The notes: generated from the sequence alone by a model not told the origin. Numbered from the stretch's first letter, positions 1 through 9,514 are shown. The stretch: 64,000 nucleotides of DNA from Certhia americana (GCA_018697195.1 CM031878.1:37270283-37334282), one strand, 5' to 3'. Numbers and translations: made by a program.

Positions 1-735
1 TGAGGAAATTCCATAATCTTTCCAGGCACTGAGGTGAGACTGACTGGCCTTTAGTACCCTGGGTTTTCCTTATTTCCCTTTTTGAAAATGGGGCTTATAT
101 CTCTCCTTTTCCAGTTAACGGAAACTTCATTGCGACTGACATAATTTCTCAAATATAATGGGCAGTAGCTTAGACACTTTCTCAGCCAGTTCCCTAAGGA
201 CCCTCCAATGCATCTGATCAGGTCCTATAGAACTGTGCACCTTCAGGCTCCTTAAATATTCTTGAGCCTGATCTTCTCCTGCATAGGGTAGTTCTTCATT
301 TTCCTAGCCCTTGCTCTCCCCTTCTGCATCTCAGGGGGTTTGGCTGGAGCACTTGCTGGTGAAGACTGGGGCTAAAAAGTCCTCAAGTGCATCAGCCTTC
401 TCCATGTCCTGCATAACCAGGTCTTCCACATCCCTCCTGAAAGGAGACACATTTTACCCAGTGTTTCTTTTACTGCTGATGTACTCAAGGAAGCTTTTTT
501 TGTTTGATGTCCCTGACCAGATTGACAACTGCCAGTACTTTAGCTTTCCTGTCTTCCTGGCTGTTGGGACAATTTCTTTGTATTTCTCCCACTTTTTTCC
601 CTGTTACCATGCTCTGTAATCTACCTGTTTGTGTTTTAAATTTGTCCAGGAGCTTCTTACCCATCTGTGCAGTCCTCCTGGCATTCTTTCCTGGTTTCAT
701 CTTTGTAGGAATGAAATATATCAGAATTTAGTACT
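1..735 (-). mobile_element. CR1 LINE fragment, antisense, cut by window edge
   Basis: This is a non-LTR retrotransposon fragment of the CR1 family, the dominant avian LINE, lying on the minus strand. The plus text runs through phrases typical of reversed CR1 ORF2, such as the region around a cleavage-like 'ccaggcactgaggtgagactg' at 21-41. The minus-strand translation of about 485-700 contains a lysine/arginine-rich stretch (RKAKVLAVVNLVRDIK) matching the CR1 segment between the endonuclease and reverse transcriptase. The 3' part of the element lies off the left edge and the 5' end is truncated near 710-735, as is usual for CR1. The frame is broken by stops and frameshifts, so it is dead. Family identity is from memory of CR1 consensus; the exact subfamily is not determined. 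Confidence 0.85.
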
Positions 736-1617
736 TCTTCAACTACTATCACTGTTTGAACTAGAAGTCATCGCCAAGGGATGACTGGAAACTTATAGTG
801 CTTGTATTTGCTCTGTTTAAACCACCTGAGTTCCTTTGTTTTTTAAACAATTAAAACTAGTGGAAGCCAAATATGCACTTTTATAACGTAGTAGGTGATT
901 GCATTATTTTCATATAAGACATTATAAAGAGATGTGTCTTGCTTTTGTATTGCTAGAGAACATCTAGCAAGCTGTTTATTTACACGAGGATGTATGTTTT
1001 GTGACTGCACAAAGTACTGTGAGTAATCTCTCAGACAGTTAAAAGTACAAACTGTGTCTGCATTGTCTATATTTGCATGTAGACATACTTATAAGGGAGA
1101 AGGTTCAGTTGTATTTTATTTCTATTGTTTCAGGGCAGCAAGATACTGTGGCCAATAACATGTTTATAAACAAGTATTTCTCTTTTGCAAAGGAAGGACA
1201 TGTCCCTTCTGCACTGCCAGTTTCCTCCAAAATTTTTTTCCTAGTCTTATCTTTCCCTTTCCGATCAAACTGTCTATTTTCCAGTTCATCAGTGTAACCC
1301 TTGGATGGACATTTTCCATTTCCTTGCTATATTCCCTTATATTTCTCTGTTTCCCTTGTGTTATACTTACTCTGTTCCTCTTGTCTTCAAATCCTGGACT
1401 AGATTCTATGTTTTGGTCTCCACTTGCCTCCTAAAATTCCCCTTTAACCACTTTTCAACCTCTCTGGCCTTGTGGGTATGTGTAACAGTTACCTTCTCTC
1501 CTCCACTGCCAGGCATCACCACCTCCATAGAAATATGCCATATGTATACTTCAACCTGACCTCATTCTACACCTATCTAAGAAGCCTCTTGGATTTCCCA
1601 TCATTAGGTCAACATTA
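736..1617. other. Non-coding, no recognised feature
   Basis: AT-rich DNA with pyrimidine-rich stretches around 1230-1450. Short open frames here have no recognisable domain and are what chance would give. No repeat family was recognised. Confidence 0.5.
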
Positions 1618-2150
1618 AAATCACAGTATAACAGAAATTTATTTAATGCGACCTCCAGAAATTGTCTAATTCCAACTTTTTCCAGAGGTTGTATTCCACC
1701 CCAAGACTAGAAATCAGCTGTATCTCTTGCTAGCTAAGTCTTGGAAACCTCAAACGATGGAGATGACAGGGTTTCTTTGGGAAACTAGTCTCAATCCTGC
1801 ACTACCTCTTGCACCTCCCAGCAAAGTTCCTCCTAACGCTCAATCTGAACCTACTGGACACAGTCTGTGCCTGCTGCACCTTCTCATACCTTCTTACACT
1901 GCTGAGAAGAGTCGGGCCCTGATGTCTTTACAAAAGTTCTCTTTCCATGGTATAGGTGCTATTAGATTTGCTTTTCAATTGGACTAAAGTTCAGCACCTT
2001 CATCTTTTCCTTGGTCACAAACTCTAGCCATTCTGGCTGCCTTCTACTAGCCCCTCAAGTTTCTCAACATCCTTCCTGAACTGGAGACAGGAATGGTCTG
2101 AAACCTGGATACAGTGCTTGAGGTGCATTGTCATGAACACCAAAAATGGG
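1618..2150 (-). mobile_element. Old, heavily diverged CR1-like LINE relic
   Basis: Two blocks resemble antisense CR1. The text at 1618-1680 looks like a decayed CR1 3' tail: a 'tcacagtataacagaa' start, then a 'gacctccagaaattgtctaattccaac' like stretch. The text at 2029-2135 resembles the internal CR1 segment reading 'ctgccttctactagcccctc ... ttcctgaactgg ... tacagtgcttgaggtg'. The stretch between is poorly matched. This would be a much older insertion than the other CR1 copies in the window. The call depends on partial similarity seen by eye, and the boundaries are approximate. Confidence 0.35.
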
Positions 2151-2820
2151 GATGATATCTTTCATCTCCATCTTCTAGAGATAGGAAAAAAATAATTTCC
2201 AGAGCTGAATATTCATCTTATTTCTACATTACTCCTACCTTCTGGCTGTGACAATATTACTAAAGACAGATAGCTTGCTTTCTGCATTCCCCCATTATTT
2301 TCAATCTGTGTCCCAGCTAACATAAAATACCACATTTGAACATGGATCTTTCTTTATGTAGACACTGTATCACTTTATAAATGTATTTTTATGTTTCCTA
2401 CATATCACACTTCACCTCATGACCATCCTACTAAACCTTAGTCTATTTCCTTACTCTAGGATGTTTCTCTTTCCCCTCCCTGATGTATGTCCAAGGTAGT
2501 ATTAGCACTATTATCTCTGTGTGTTAACAAAAATCTCTCTTGGTGCACATTCACCTTCTACTCTAATATCCACTTGGCTCATAATACATTCATAAAAAAA
2601 AAGACACTCTAAAAAAAGGGGAGCTTGTCAATTTCTATTATGATTTTGAGCACCAAACTCATCACTAGCAGTAGCTGCCTAAATCATCTCTCTTTATTGT
2701 TTTATTTTTATGCCCTTCAGTTGCATTTGTGCTGGTTGAATTTTGGAGGTAAATATCCAAAATATTAGCTGAAAGCTTCCTCAGAAAGCAAATCTTTCCC
2801 ACATCCTTCCCTGCAGTTCC
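2151..2820. other. Non-coding, no recognised feature
   Basis: AT-rich sequence with short A-runs near 2595-2617. It may include further decay of the CR1-like relic to its left, but nothing can be assigned. Confidence 0.4.
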
Positions 2821-3010
2821 TCTTTAAGAGGTGTCAGCATGGCTGAGAGAATGAAGTGGCTCCACATTGTTTGCCTGAACTATTATGTGTTTAACATTTC
2901 CATAACAAAAGTGCCACTCGACTTCTCCCCGATTAATGCAGCTCGAGGGCTCTTGTCCTCCTTTAATAAAACATTGTTGAAATCATTTATTTAGAGCCCC
3001 TGGTTACTAG
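2821..3010. promoter_or_regulatory. Candidate conserved non-coding element (unverified)
   Basis: A short repeat-free stretch of balanced composition containing homeodomain-type ATTAAT (2933-2938 region), a TTTAATAAAA tract and an ATCATTTATTTA motif close together. It has no open frame of note. It lies about 5 kb beyond the 3' end of GAS1, where enhancers of developmental genes can sit. This impression rests only on texture; no alignment was possible, so it may be ordinary intergenic DNA. Confidence 0.2.
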
Positions 3011-5400
3011 TGGGAGAATGACCATCTTTGTGCCAAAATATAGTGTATACAGTCCACTATTTTGTAGTAGATCATTCTGTTATTTAAGAAATTGATTAAA
3101 TGGATGTCTTAGAAAGTATTTATGCTAATAGCACATTACTTATGTCATTCAGACAGTCAATGTGAGCCTTTTCAACTGTCTACCACAGCTAATGCCTTAA
3201 GTAAAATACAGTAACTTTGAACTTTACTGCTTACAAATCTATATCACAGACATGAAATGCTCTTCCCATTTGAAAATGTTTTCTATTGCACAACTACCTA
3301 CTTTTCCTAGGACTAGCAATGGGTGTCATACCATAGGCAGTGTGGGAGTGTGTGAAGTTATTACTGTGGACAGGAATAAAATTAATTGAAGGTCTAAACT
3401 TTTTTTGGTGACATTTGAAGACTGTACAACTCAGTCACTCAAGAAGCATTTCCATTAGTGATGATTTTTGTTCCATTCCTTCTTCTTAAATGTGCACTTT
3501 GGCCCTTTTGGAGTACCTTTGAAATTCCAGAGTACTCAAAAGAAAAAACTAACCAAAAACCAAGTACTAGTTTTCCATCACATTGATATGGAATGTCTTG
3601 TTCTCTACCTGTAAAGCTGCCTGCAGCCACCTTTGCAGCCCTATCTAAGATATGCATTATAGAGGCATGTCTGTAGTGAAATACCTGGTAGACCAACAGC
3701 TTCTAGGATGGCTGAAGATTATAAGTAAAATCCATCATGCTTTCCAATGTGACCATGAAAAGACTTGACCAAACCAGAGCTTTGCTTATGGTCATTGTAA
3801 GGTTTCATTCCATAACAATTTTGAAGATATGTATGCCTGTCTGTATACATTGGTGTATATTGTTGAAAATAAACAGAGACCTTATGTTATGTCCATTGTG
3901 ATTGCATACAAAAGATTTGCTGTGCACTTGGGTGATCAGTGAAGCTTGAATCTCCCCCTATTTACTGTATGGTCACTGTCAGTTCAATGAACTGCCCCCT
4001 TGTTCTCCACCATTGTCCCACACTCCCTTAAACATTTGTCACTGAAGTGACTCCAAAGACAAATAAACTGTCACCAAGAATTCAAACCTGGTAACTGGGA
4101 ATGAAAAGGCATCAGAACCTACTGGATTATTTTACATGAAATGATGTAGAATTCCTTCTCCCCCTGCAAGAGATAGCCTGGACAGGACTTCAGCAGAGAG
4201 CACTGCCAAATAGCCAAACAAATGAGAGGACTTCCTTTCCTGTGAAAAATCTCCCTCTGTCAGAAAAGGTGAAGTCTTTCCTTTGCTTAAATCTGTTCTT
4301 GCTAAATCACTTGACATTTCAAGATTTCCATTTGTTTGAAAATCAAGCAAAAGAAATATGGATTTGATGGACATCAACATCTGCATAGGCTTATTTGGCT
4401 GGGACAAATAGCAACACAGGCAGCCATTCCTTCTGGAAACATTGCTGACTCTGTCTACACAGCAAAACCCAGAGCTACCTCCTTATGGAGAGGAGCTCAC
4501 AGGACAGAATCAGTTCAGCTGTATTTATTGCACAATAACTTAAATGAAAACAATCCACTTTTCCTGGAGTAGGAAGCATACGGATGAGTCCTCCCTGCCC
4601 CATGGTGCTTGGTGTTGATTTATTCCAGGCAGATGCTTTTGACAGGAGCCTGTAAAATTAAGTCTTGAGTTTATTGTAGCAGTTAATTATCAGTCCTTTT
4701 CTAGTGTTAATGCCTTTACTCCTAAATGAAGAAAAATAAAGGCTTTTAGCTGGGACTTAATTTTTCATCAACAACTAGTTAAAATAGTCCTTGTGGGTGC
4801 TAACTGTTGACAAACTGTAAGCATGTTTCTGGTCATCTATGCAAGAAGTATTTAAGATCCTTACCCCATTGTGAACTCAGCACTTTGTAAAGAAAGCTGA
4901 CTTTATTTACAAGTCTCACCCAACTACTCTGTCCTCCTCCCGAAGAAACAGCTTCCAGCTTTGTTTTAACAATAAGCTTACTCAACCGTTCAGATGACTT
5001 TAAAAACAAACTTCAGATCATAGCCGGACACCACAGTCATACACTTGTTTGGTATCACAACTATTTCGTCTTGGCTTATGTGCGTGAACATGCACTTTTA
5101 TTGCTGGGCAACATAATCAAATTCACACTCTAAAGAAATAATAAAATAATCTTTCATTGAAATAACTAACCCAGAAGCAGGGATTTATAATTTTATTGAT
5201 TTATACAACAGACAGATGTGGATTTGCTCTCTGTCAAGATCTGGTAAGATGAAAAAGACACTATCTTGCTAATCTGTCGCCCCCTCAGTCAAAGTTTATT
5301 TGTGGTAGCTTTTAAACTTCTGACTTGCCTTCCAATTATAGCCTTTAAAACTAAAAGCTTTAAATAAACACCATGAATAGAAGATAAATAAACTCTCCTC
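3011..5400. other. Non-coding 3' flank of GAS1, no recognised feature
   Basis: AT-rich DNA with several AATAAA/TTTATT hexamers on both strands, none in a context that argues for a transcript end. The open frames at 3439-3696 (minus) and 4132-4407 (minus) match no family I recognise. Confidence 0.5.
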
Positions 5401-5401
5401 T

Positions 5402-5452
<51 letters not shown>
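5401..5452. repeat. Poly(T) tract, 52 bp
   Basis: A near-pure T run with a single C at 5414. On the minus strand it is a poly(A) run, which can mark the 3' end of a retroposed sequence lying to its right. No poly(A) signal sits in the expected position (about 5465-5480), and the sequence to the right is not a family I know, so a plain mononucleotide repeat is the safer call. Such runs are prone to length error in assemblies. Confidence 0.9.
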
Positions 5453-5453
<1 letters not shown>

Positions 5454-5798
5454 TGAGTGCCTAGCTTGACGCAGTCCAAACTCAAATCCCTAGAGGACTG
5501 AGCTCTCTCTTTTGTGTTAATGTTTAAAAGATTTTCCAGTGCTGGAGTTTATTCCTACTGCAAACATTTCTATTTACAAGGTCAAGTGTATCAGCACTCA
5601 ACACAGCTTAAGAGTGTAATTATTTATCTAAGGGCGTTTGAGTGTAGATCAGTAGCTCTGGCAGCAAACCAGCCTTCAGCACGATGCAAAGCATCCCCTA
5701 AGCACAGTATTACAAGATCTAGTAATTGCTGATCCCTTCAGCGTGTTTACTTTTGCATTCTTCATTGTGGGAGAAGGCAGGCTGAATAGCAAACTTTG

Positions 5799-6057
5799 CG
5801 TTTTGTTGCAGCTGCCTTGATGCGTGCGCCCCTGCCCGCGCGAAGCGAAGCCTTGCTCGAAACGCTTGTCGCCTCTGCGTGATGCATTTCTCACCACTTG
5901 TTTGCACGCCTAGCAGCACTTCTACAAGCGCCAGCGAGAGCAGCGTGCCTGCACGAAGGAAGCGCGGTGCGCTAGTCATTCTACACGTATATACACAGGA
6001 GCAGCGTCCTTGAATCGCTGTACTCTCTTCTGGTACTGACAAGTTACCATGCCAACG
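5799..6057. other. Small CpG-rich patch beyond the GAS1 3' end
   Basis: About 22 CpG dinucleotides fall within roughly 260 bp, densest at 5821-5880, while the flanks on both sides have almost none. The patch lies below the proposed GAS1 poly(A) site and is separated from the GAS1 CpG island by the AT-rich 3' UTR, so it is not an extension of that island. A 118-codon minus-strand open frame (5719-6075) overlaps it but matches no family I recognise and is probably a by-product of the local GC content. It could be an orphan CpG island, a regulatory element, or the promoter of an unannotated transcript. Confidence 0.6.
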
Positions 6058-6188
6058 CATTATAAAATCAACCACTCATTAAAAGAAGCACTTTCAAAGC
6101 TGTATTTACTTCTTGCATGTAATTATCCATTAAAGTAAGAATAGCAGTAATTTACATCTATGTGAAGTATTACAGGCAGACATAGATT

Positions 6189-6194
6189 TTTATT
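6189..6194 (-). terminator. GAS1: Poly(A) signal AATAAA for GAS1 (predicted)
   Basis: The plus text TTTATT reads AATAAA on the minus strand, followed in the transcript direction by a T/G-containing stretch. It is the canonical hexamer that gives a 3' UTR of the expected length. Transcript 3' ends would be needed to confirm it. Confidence 0.45.
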
Positions 6195-6706
6195 TTTTGA
6201 CTGGTTGTTTTTGGTTTGTTATTCTGTGGTTTGATCCCTGCCTCTCTTCCCCCACCCCCACATCTAGGGTGCTGAGAGTTCAAGTGTCCTTGGAAAACAA
6301 TTTCACTGCATCCATTATTTAAAGCTCTTTCTGTACTAATTTACACGTTTAGAAAATACAAAAAAGCCATACATATTTAAAAGACAGGCCTTTTTTACGC
6401 CTTCTATAAAAAATACAAGGTTTAAGGCAGCTCAGAAATGCGTTTACACAATTCTAAAACGTTCATAAAGTCTCTCCAAATAAGAAAGTTAACTTTCAAT
6501 CTGTAAAATACACTGTACATTTGATGTTCTACAGAATACTTCACTTAATCACTGTTGCTGGTATCCCTTTAAACATAAAGTGAAATTTGTACCTTTTCAG
6601 AAACGAATAGCAAATGCAGCTACCTGGCAAATAGGACGTGGAATTAAAACTTTTTATATTTTTTTTTTAAATAAATTATCCCCAAAGCATACAATTTATA
6701 AAATTC

Positions 6707-6714
6707 TATATACA
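6707..6714 (-). promoter_or_regulatory. Pumilio-type element in GAS1 3' UTR
   Basis: The minus strand reads TGTATATA, matching the UGUANAUA consensus bound by Pumilio proteins. It lies in the AT-rich distal UTR. An eight-base match in AT-rich DNA can occur by chance. Confidence 0.3.
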
Positions 6715-7239
6715 ATGAAGAGCGACTGGTAACAAATCCCAGTTTTAAATACTTTTTTTTTTTATATAAGATTTACCAGAGGTCAGCACCCTGATATGAT
6801 GAGGCAATAAAACTTTTCAGGATATTTGTACATACATGTTCTCGAGTTTAAAAGTGTCTTTCAAAGATGGCAGTGCAGAGCTCTTTTAAAACAAAAGTTG
6901 CATTGTTCAGTATAGCCAACAACTCCGAAACAATTTTTTTAAAATGTCGCTAGGTTACAGAGGAAGAGACGGCTGCTGGCACGCTTTTGTTATAGGGAAT
7001 ATGTGTGTGCAAGAGGGAGTGCTGTAAACCACCGAATGTATTCAGTCTGCTATTTCCCTAATTTTAATGGCAGAGGCAGCGTAAGCCCCTTTCGGGCACA
7101 ACTGCATCAGGAAGGGCGAGATGCGGCTAATGATAATCAAGTTGCTGACTAACTAGTACGGCAACGCTTTGGCAGCAAGTTTGGGTTGCTCACCTCTTAC
7201 TAACCTTCATGTCAAAAATTCTTAACAGACCCCCAGTAA

Positions 7240-9110
7240 CAGCATGCCACGACTCCGGTTTGTCCCGGGGGGCGGCTAGCGGCCTCGCCCGCAGTCTCTG
7301 TCAGCCGCTCCGCTCGCTGCTAACACGAAGGCAGGGTGGTAGCAATTGCATAGTGCACACTCGAGACCAACACCCGAAACACGAGCGGCCCCTGCGCTCC
7401 GGCCACCGCTCCAGCGGCCGGCTGGCAGCGCCGGGACGGGGAAAGGGGTCGGCTGGGGGCTGCGGGTAGCAGCGGAAGCAGAGGGGGAGACGCGAAGGGA
7501 CGGGGCGCCGGGGCGATGGGTCGGGGAACCCGCGGCCAGAGCGCTTAAAGCCGCTCCGCGCCGAGGGGCCCCGCCGGCCGGATCCCCGGCCGCCACGGGA
7601 GGGCTCGACTAGAGGCCCGCGGCGGCTCGGCACGGGGGGCCTGGCCCGACCCGGCCCGGCGAAGGGGACGGGGAGGGTGGCAGTGATGGAGGGAGGCAGC
7701 GATGGGAAGCAAGCAGGGAGGGTTGCGGGAAGGGAGGGACGCTAGAGTCGCGGCAGCAGCGGCAACAAGATGGAGGCGAGCAGCGCCCCGGCCGCCCCGG
7801 CGGGCCGGCCGGCGTTATCTGCCTGCACGGGGAAGCCGGGCTCGGCGCCCGCATTGTCCTCCGCGTCGTCCCTCCCCTTCTGGCTCGGCTCCTCCTCGTA
7901 GTCCTCGTCGTAGTACTCCTCCAGGCCGCCGTCCGAGCCGCCGCTGCTGCCCGCGCCGTTGCCGCCCATGTCGGCGCCGAAGCAGAGGCGGGCCATGTTC
8001 TCCTTGACCGACTCGCAGATGGGCCGCTCCAGCCCGTCGCAGACGCAGTCGTTGAGCAGCACGGCCTTGGGCACGGCCAGCATGTCCTCGATGACGGCGC
8101 GGCACTCGGGCGTGCAGCGCAGCCCGTTGAACAGCTTCCCGCAGTAGGTCATGTAGCGGTTCAGCGCCAGGCTGCAGCGGCTGTCCCAGTCGCAGCGCCG
8201 CCGCGCCTCCGTGCAGCCCATGACGCCGGGGCCGCCGGGGCCGGAGCCGCCGGGGCCGCCTCCCGCGGGGCTGCTGGTGCGGGGAAGGCAGGGCTCGATG
8301 GCGCGCTTGGTGGCGCGGCAGTTCTCGTCCTGTGCGCAGTCGCAGTCCTCCAGCGCCGGGCCACGCCGGGTGTGGTTGAGCTGGATGAGCGCCGCGATGC
8401 AGTGGCTGGGACACCGCCGCCTGGATGAGGCGGCCGCGCCCGCCGGGCCGTCCCCGCCGCCCGCCGCCGGCGGCTGCTGCTGCAGGAGCACCGGGGCGCA
8501 CGCCTCGGCGTACTGGTTGTACGCGTAGCTGCACTCGGGCTCCCCCTGACACTGCAGCACCGCCTGCCAGCAGATCAGCCGCCGGCCCTGCACCAGCGAG
8601 CCCCGAGGCGGCCACAGGGCGCCCAGCGCCGCCGCCAGCCACAGCCAGGCGGCCGCCCGCGGCCAGCGCCAGCCGCCGCCGCCACCTCCGTGCCGAGCGG
8701 GCGAGCGGGCCACCATCGCGGACGGGGGTAGTGGCTGTAGCCGCGGGCGAGCTGGGAAGAGGTGCTGGTAGATGAGGAGGAGGAGAAGGAGCTGCCGCCC
8801 GTGGAAAAGTTTCCAAAACTCCCGCCGGCCGTGTGCATGAGGTCTCCTCGCATCAATCCATGCGCGTCGGGCCCGGGGCTCTCCAACCCCCGGGAGCTGA
8901 AGTCGGCGGGGCCGCGGTACGAAGCAGGCGCCCGGGGGCCTTCCACCCGCTGTACCCCACCCGCTGCTCCGGGCTCGGTGAGGCGGCGAAGGCGCCTGGA
9001 GAGGTGCGGGGAGTCAGTGCAAACAGGGGCTCGGACGGCAGCGGATCCGTAGTGCGCTCGGGGAATCGCAGGCTGCGCCGGGAGAGTTCATGGTGCTGTA
9101 CTGGTCTTCA
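7240..9110. promoter_or_regulatory. CpG island covering GAS1
   Basis: Base composition changes abruptly to very GC-rich and CpG-dense DNA at about 7240 and falls away near 9110. The island covers the proximal 3' UTR, the whole CDS and most of the 5' leader. This is the pattern of a single-exon developmental gene. Because all frames lack stop codons in such DNA, many long open frames on both strands here are artefacts. Boundaries are by eye. Confidence 0.9.
7742..8716 (-). CDS. GAS1: Growth arrest-specific protein 1 (GAS1), GPI-anchored Hedgehog co-receptor
   Basis: Intronless 324-residue protein at the cell surface; the family binds Sonic hedgehog, cooperates with CDON, BOC and PTCH1, and was first found as a growth-arrest gene. 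Residues 21-36 form the hydrophobic core of a signal peptide. Two GFR-alpha-like domains follow, each with ten cysteines: 49, 56, 62, 73, 102, 106, 125, 127, 133, 143 and 168, 175, 181, 192, 201, 205, 224, 226, 234, 245. The near-identical spacing shows an internal duplication. One N-glycosylation site (N114-H-T) lies in domain 1. An acidic, tyrosine-containing stretch (266-277) precedes a hydrophobic tail (308-324) fitting a GPI signal, with the omega site likely at 301-303. The start has a strong context (G at -3, G at +4) and its first residues, MVA, agree with mammalian GAS1. It is somewhat shorter than the roughly 345 residues of human GAS1, and I see no RGD motif. Identity is secure. Confidence 0.98.
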   Translation of the reverse strand: MVARSPARHGGGGGGWRWPRAAAWLWLAAALGALWPPRGSLVQGRRLICWQAVLQCQGEPECSYAYNQYAEACAPVLLQQQPPAAGGGDGPAGAAASSRRRCPSHCIAALIQLNHTRRGPALEDCDCAQDENCRATKRAIEPCLPRTSSPAGGGPGGSGPGGPGVMGCTEARRRCDWDSRCSLALNRYMTYCGKLFNGLRCTPECRAVIEDMLAVPKAVLLNDCVCDGLERPICESVKENMARLCFGADMGGNGAGSSGGSDGGLEEYYDEDYEEEPSQKGRDDAEDNAGAEPGFPVQADNAGRPAGAAGALLASILLPLLPRL

Positions 9111-9470
9111 TGCAGTTCCGTCTCTCTCTCTCTCTCTTTTTTTTTTTTTTTCCTACAAAATAAATGCCCAGCTGCTGCTGCTGTCTCCTCGGGAGCTTTT
9201 AACTCTCCGCTCGCAGCATCTCTGCACATGCCAGCCGCTCCGATCCCATTCACAGTCCCGTCTCCGCTCACTCCCGTTCAGTACAGATCACGCTTTCGGG
9301 TGGCGCGGAGAAGAAATGTCTTTCCCCGCTACCAAAACGAGAGCACGGGGAAAGGAGAAGAGGCAGCCTTCGCGGTCTCTTTCTCTCTGGGCGACTGATG
9401 CTGCTTCTGTTGTCAACAAGCCCTGCAAGCTGCTCTGTGGATCCGTCTGTGGATCTTTTTTTCTTTGCAA
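8717..9470 (-). promoter_or_regulatory. GAS1: GAS1 5' leader and core promoter region (predicted)
   Basis: DNA immediately upstream of the GAS1 start on the minus strand. It has no ATG-started frame in phase with GAS1 close to the start. The true transcription start is uncertain. A leader of around 400 bases, as I recall for mammals, would put it near 9120-9150, by the (TC)n/(T)n tract; the TATA-like site at 9473-9481 would put it near 9445. A CpG-island gene may use several dispersed starts. Confidence 0.5.
9121..9151. repeat. (TC)n followed by poly(T) in GAS1 leader/promoter
   Basis: Eight to nine TC dinucleotides run into about 14 T. On the transcribed (minus) strand this is an A-run followed by GA repeats. 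Such GA/TC tracts near promoters can bind GAGA-type factors and are length-variable. Confidence 0.9.
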
Positions 9471-9472
9471 GG

Positions 9473-9481
9473 CTTTAAATA
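9473..9481 (-). promoter_or_regulatory. TATA-like box upstream of GAS1 (weak)
   Basis: The minus strand reads TATTTAAAG, a non-canonical TATA variant, in an otherwise GC-moderate stretch upstream of the CpG island. If used, transcription would begin near 9445, giving a leader of about 730 bases. The match is weak and could be chance. Confidence 0.25.
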
Positions 9482-9514
9482 CAAAAGTGCCCTCCGAGCA
9501 GCAGCAACGTGCTC

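Larger units (their letters stand above)
6172..7741 (-). other. GAS1: GAS1 3' untranslated region (predicted)
   Basis: This is the stretch between the GAS1 stop codon (TAG, 7742-7744) and a canonical minus-strand poly(A) signal at 6189-6194, with cleavage inferred 15-25 bases later near 6170. The length of about 1.57 kb is close to what I recall for mammalian GAS1. The first 500 bases are GC-rich and belong to the CpG island; from about 7070 down it becomes AT-rich, with A/U-rich runs typical of a regulated 3' UTR. A Pumilio-type UGUAUAUA site lies at 6707-6714 on the minus strand. The end is inferred from the signal only; a longer isoform reaching past 6000 is possible. Confidence 0.55.

Noticed and set aside
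7276..7633. Open frames of about 106-110 codons in the proximal GAS1 3' UTR
   Set aside because: Proline/arginine-rich translation of CpG-island DNA; no family match and no suitable start context.
8211..8775. Long plus-strand open frames opposite GAS1
   Set aside because: They are arginine/proline-rich mirror frames of a GC-rich coding region and have no domain of their own.
8575..8946. A 123-codon minus-strand frame overlapping the GAS1 start, as a possible upstream ORF
   Set aside because: It opens with GTG rather than ATG, lies in CpG-island DNA where stops are rare, and its serine-rich N-terminal part is encoded by low-complexity sequence.
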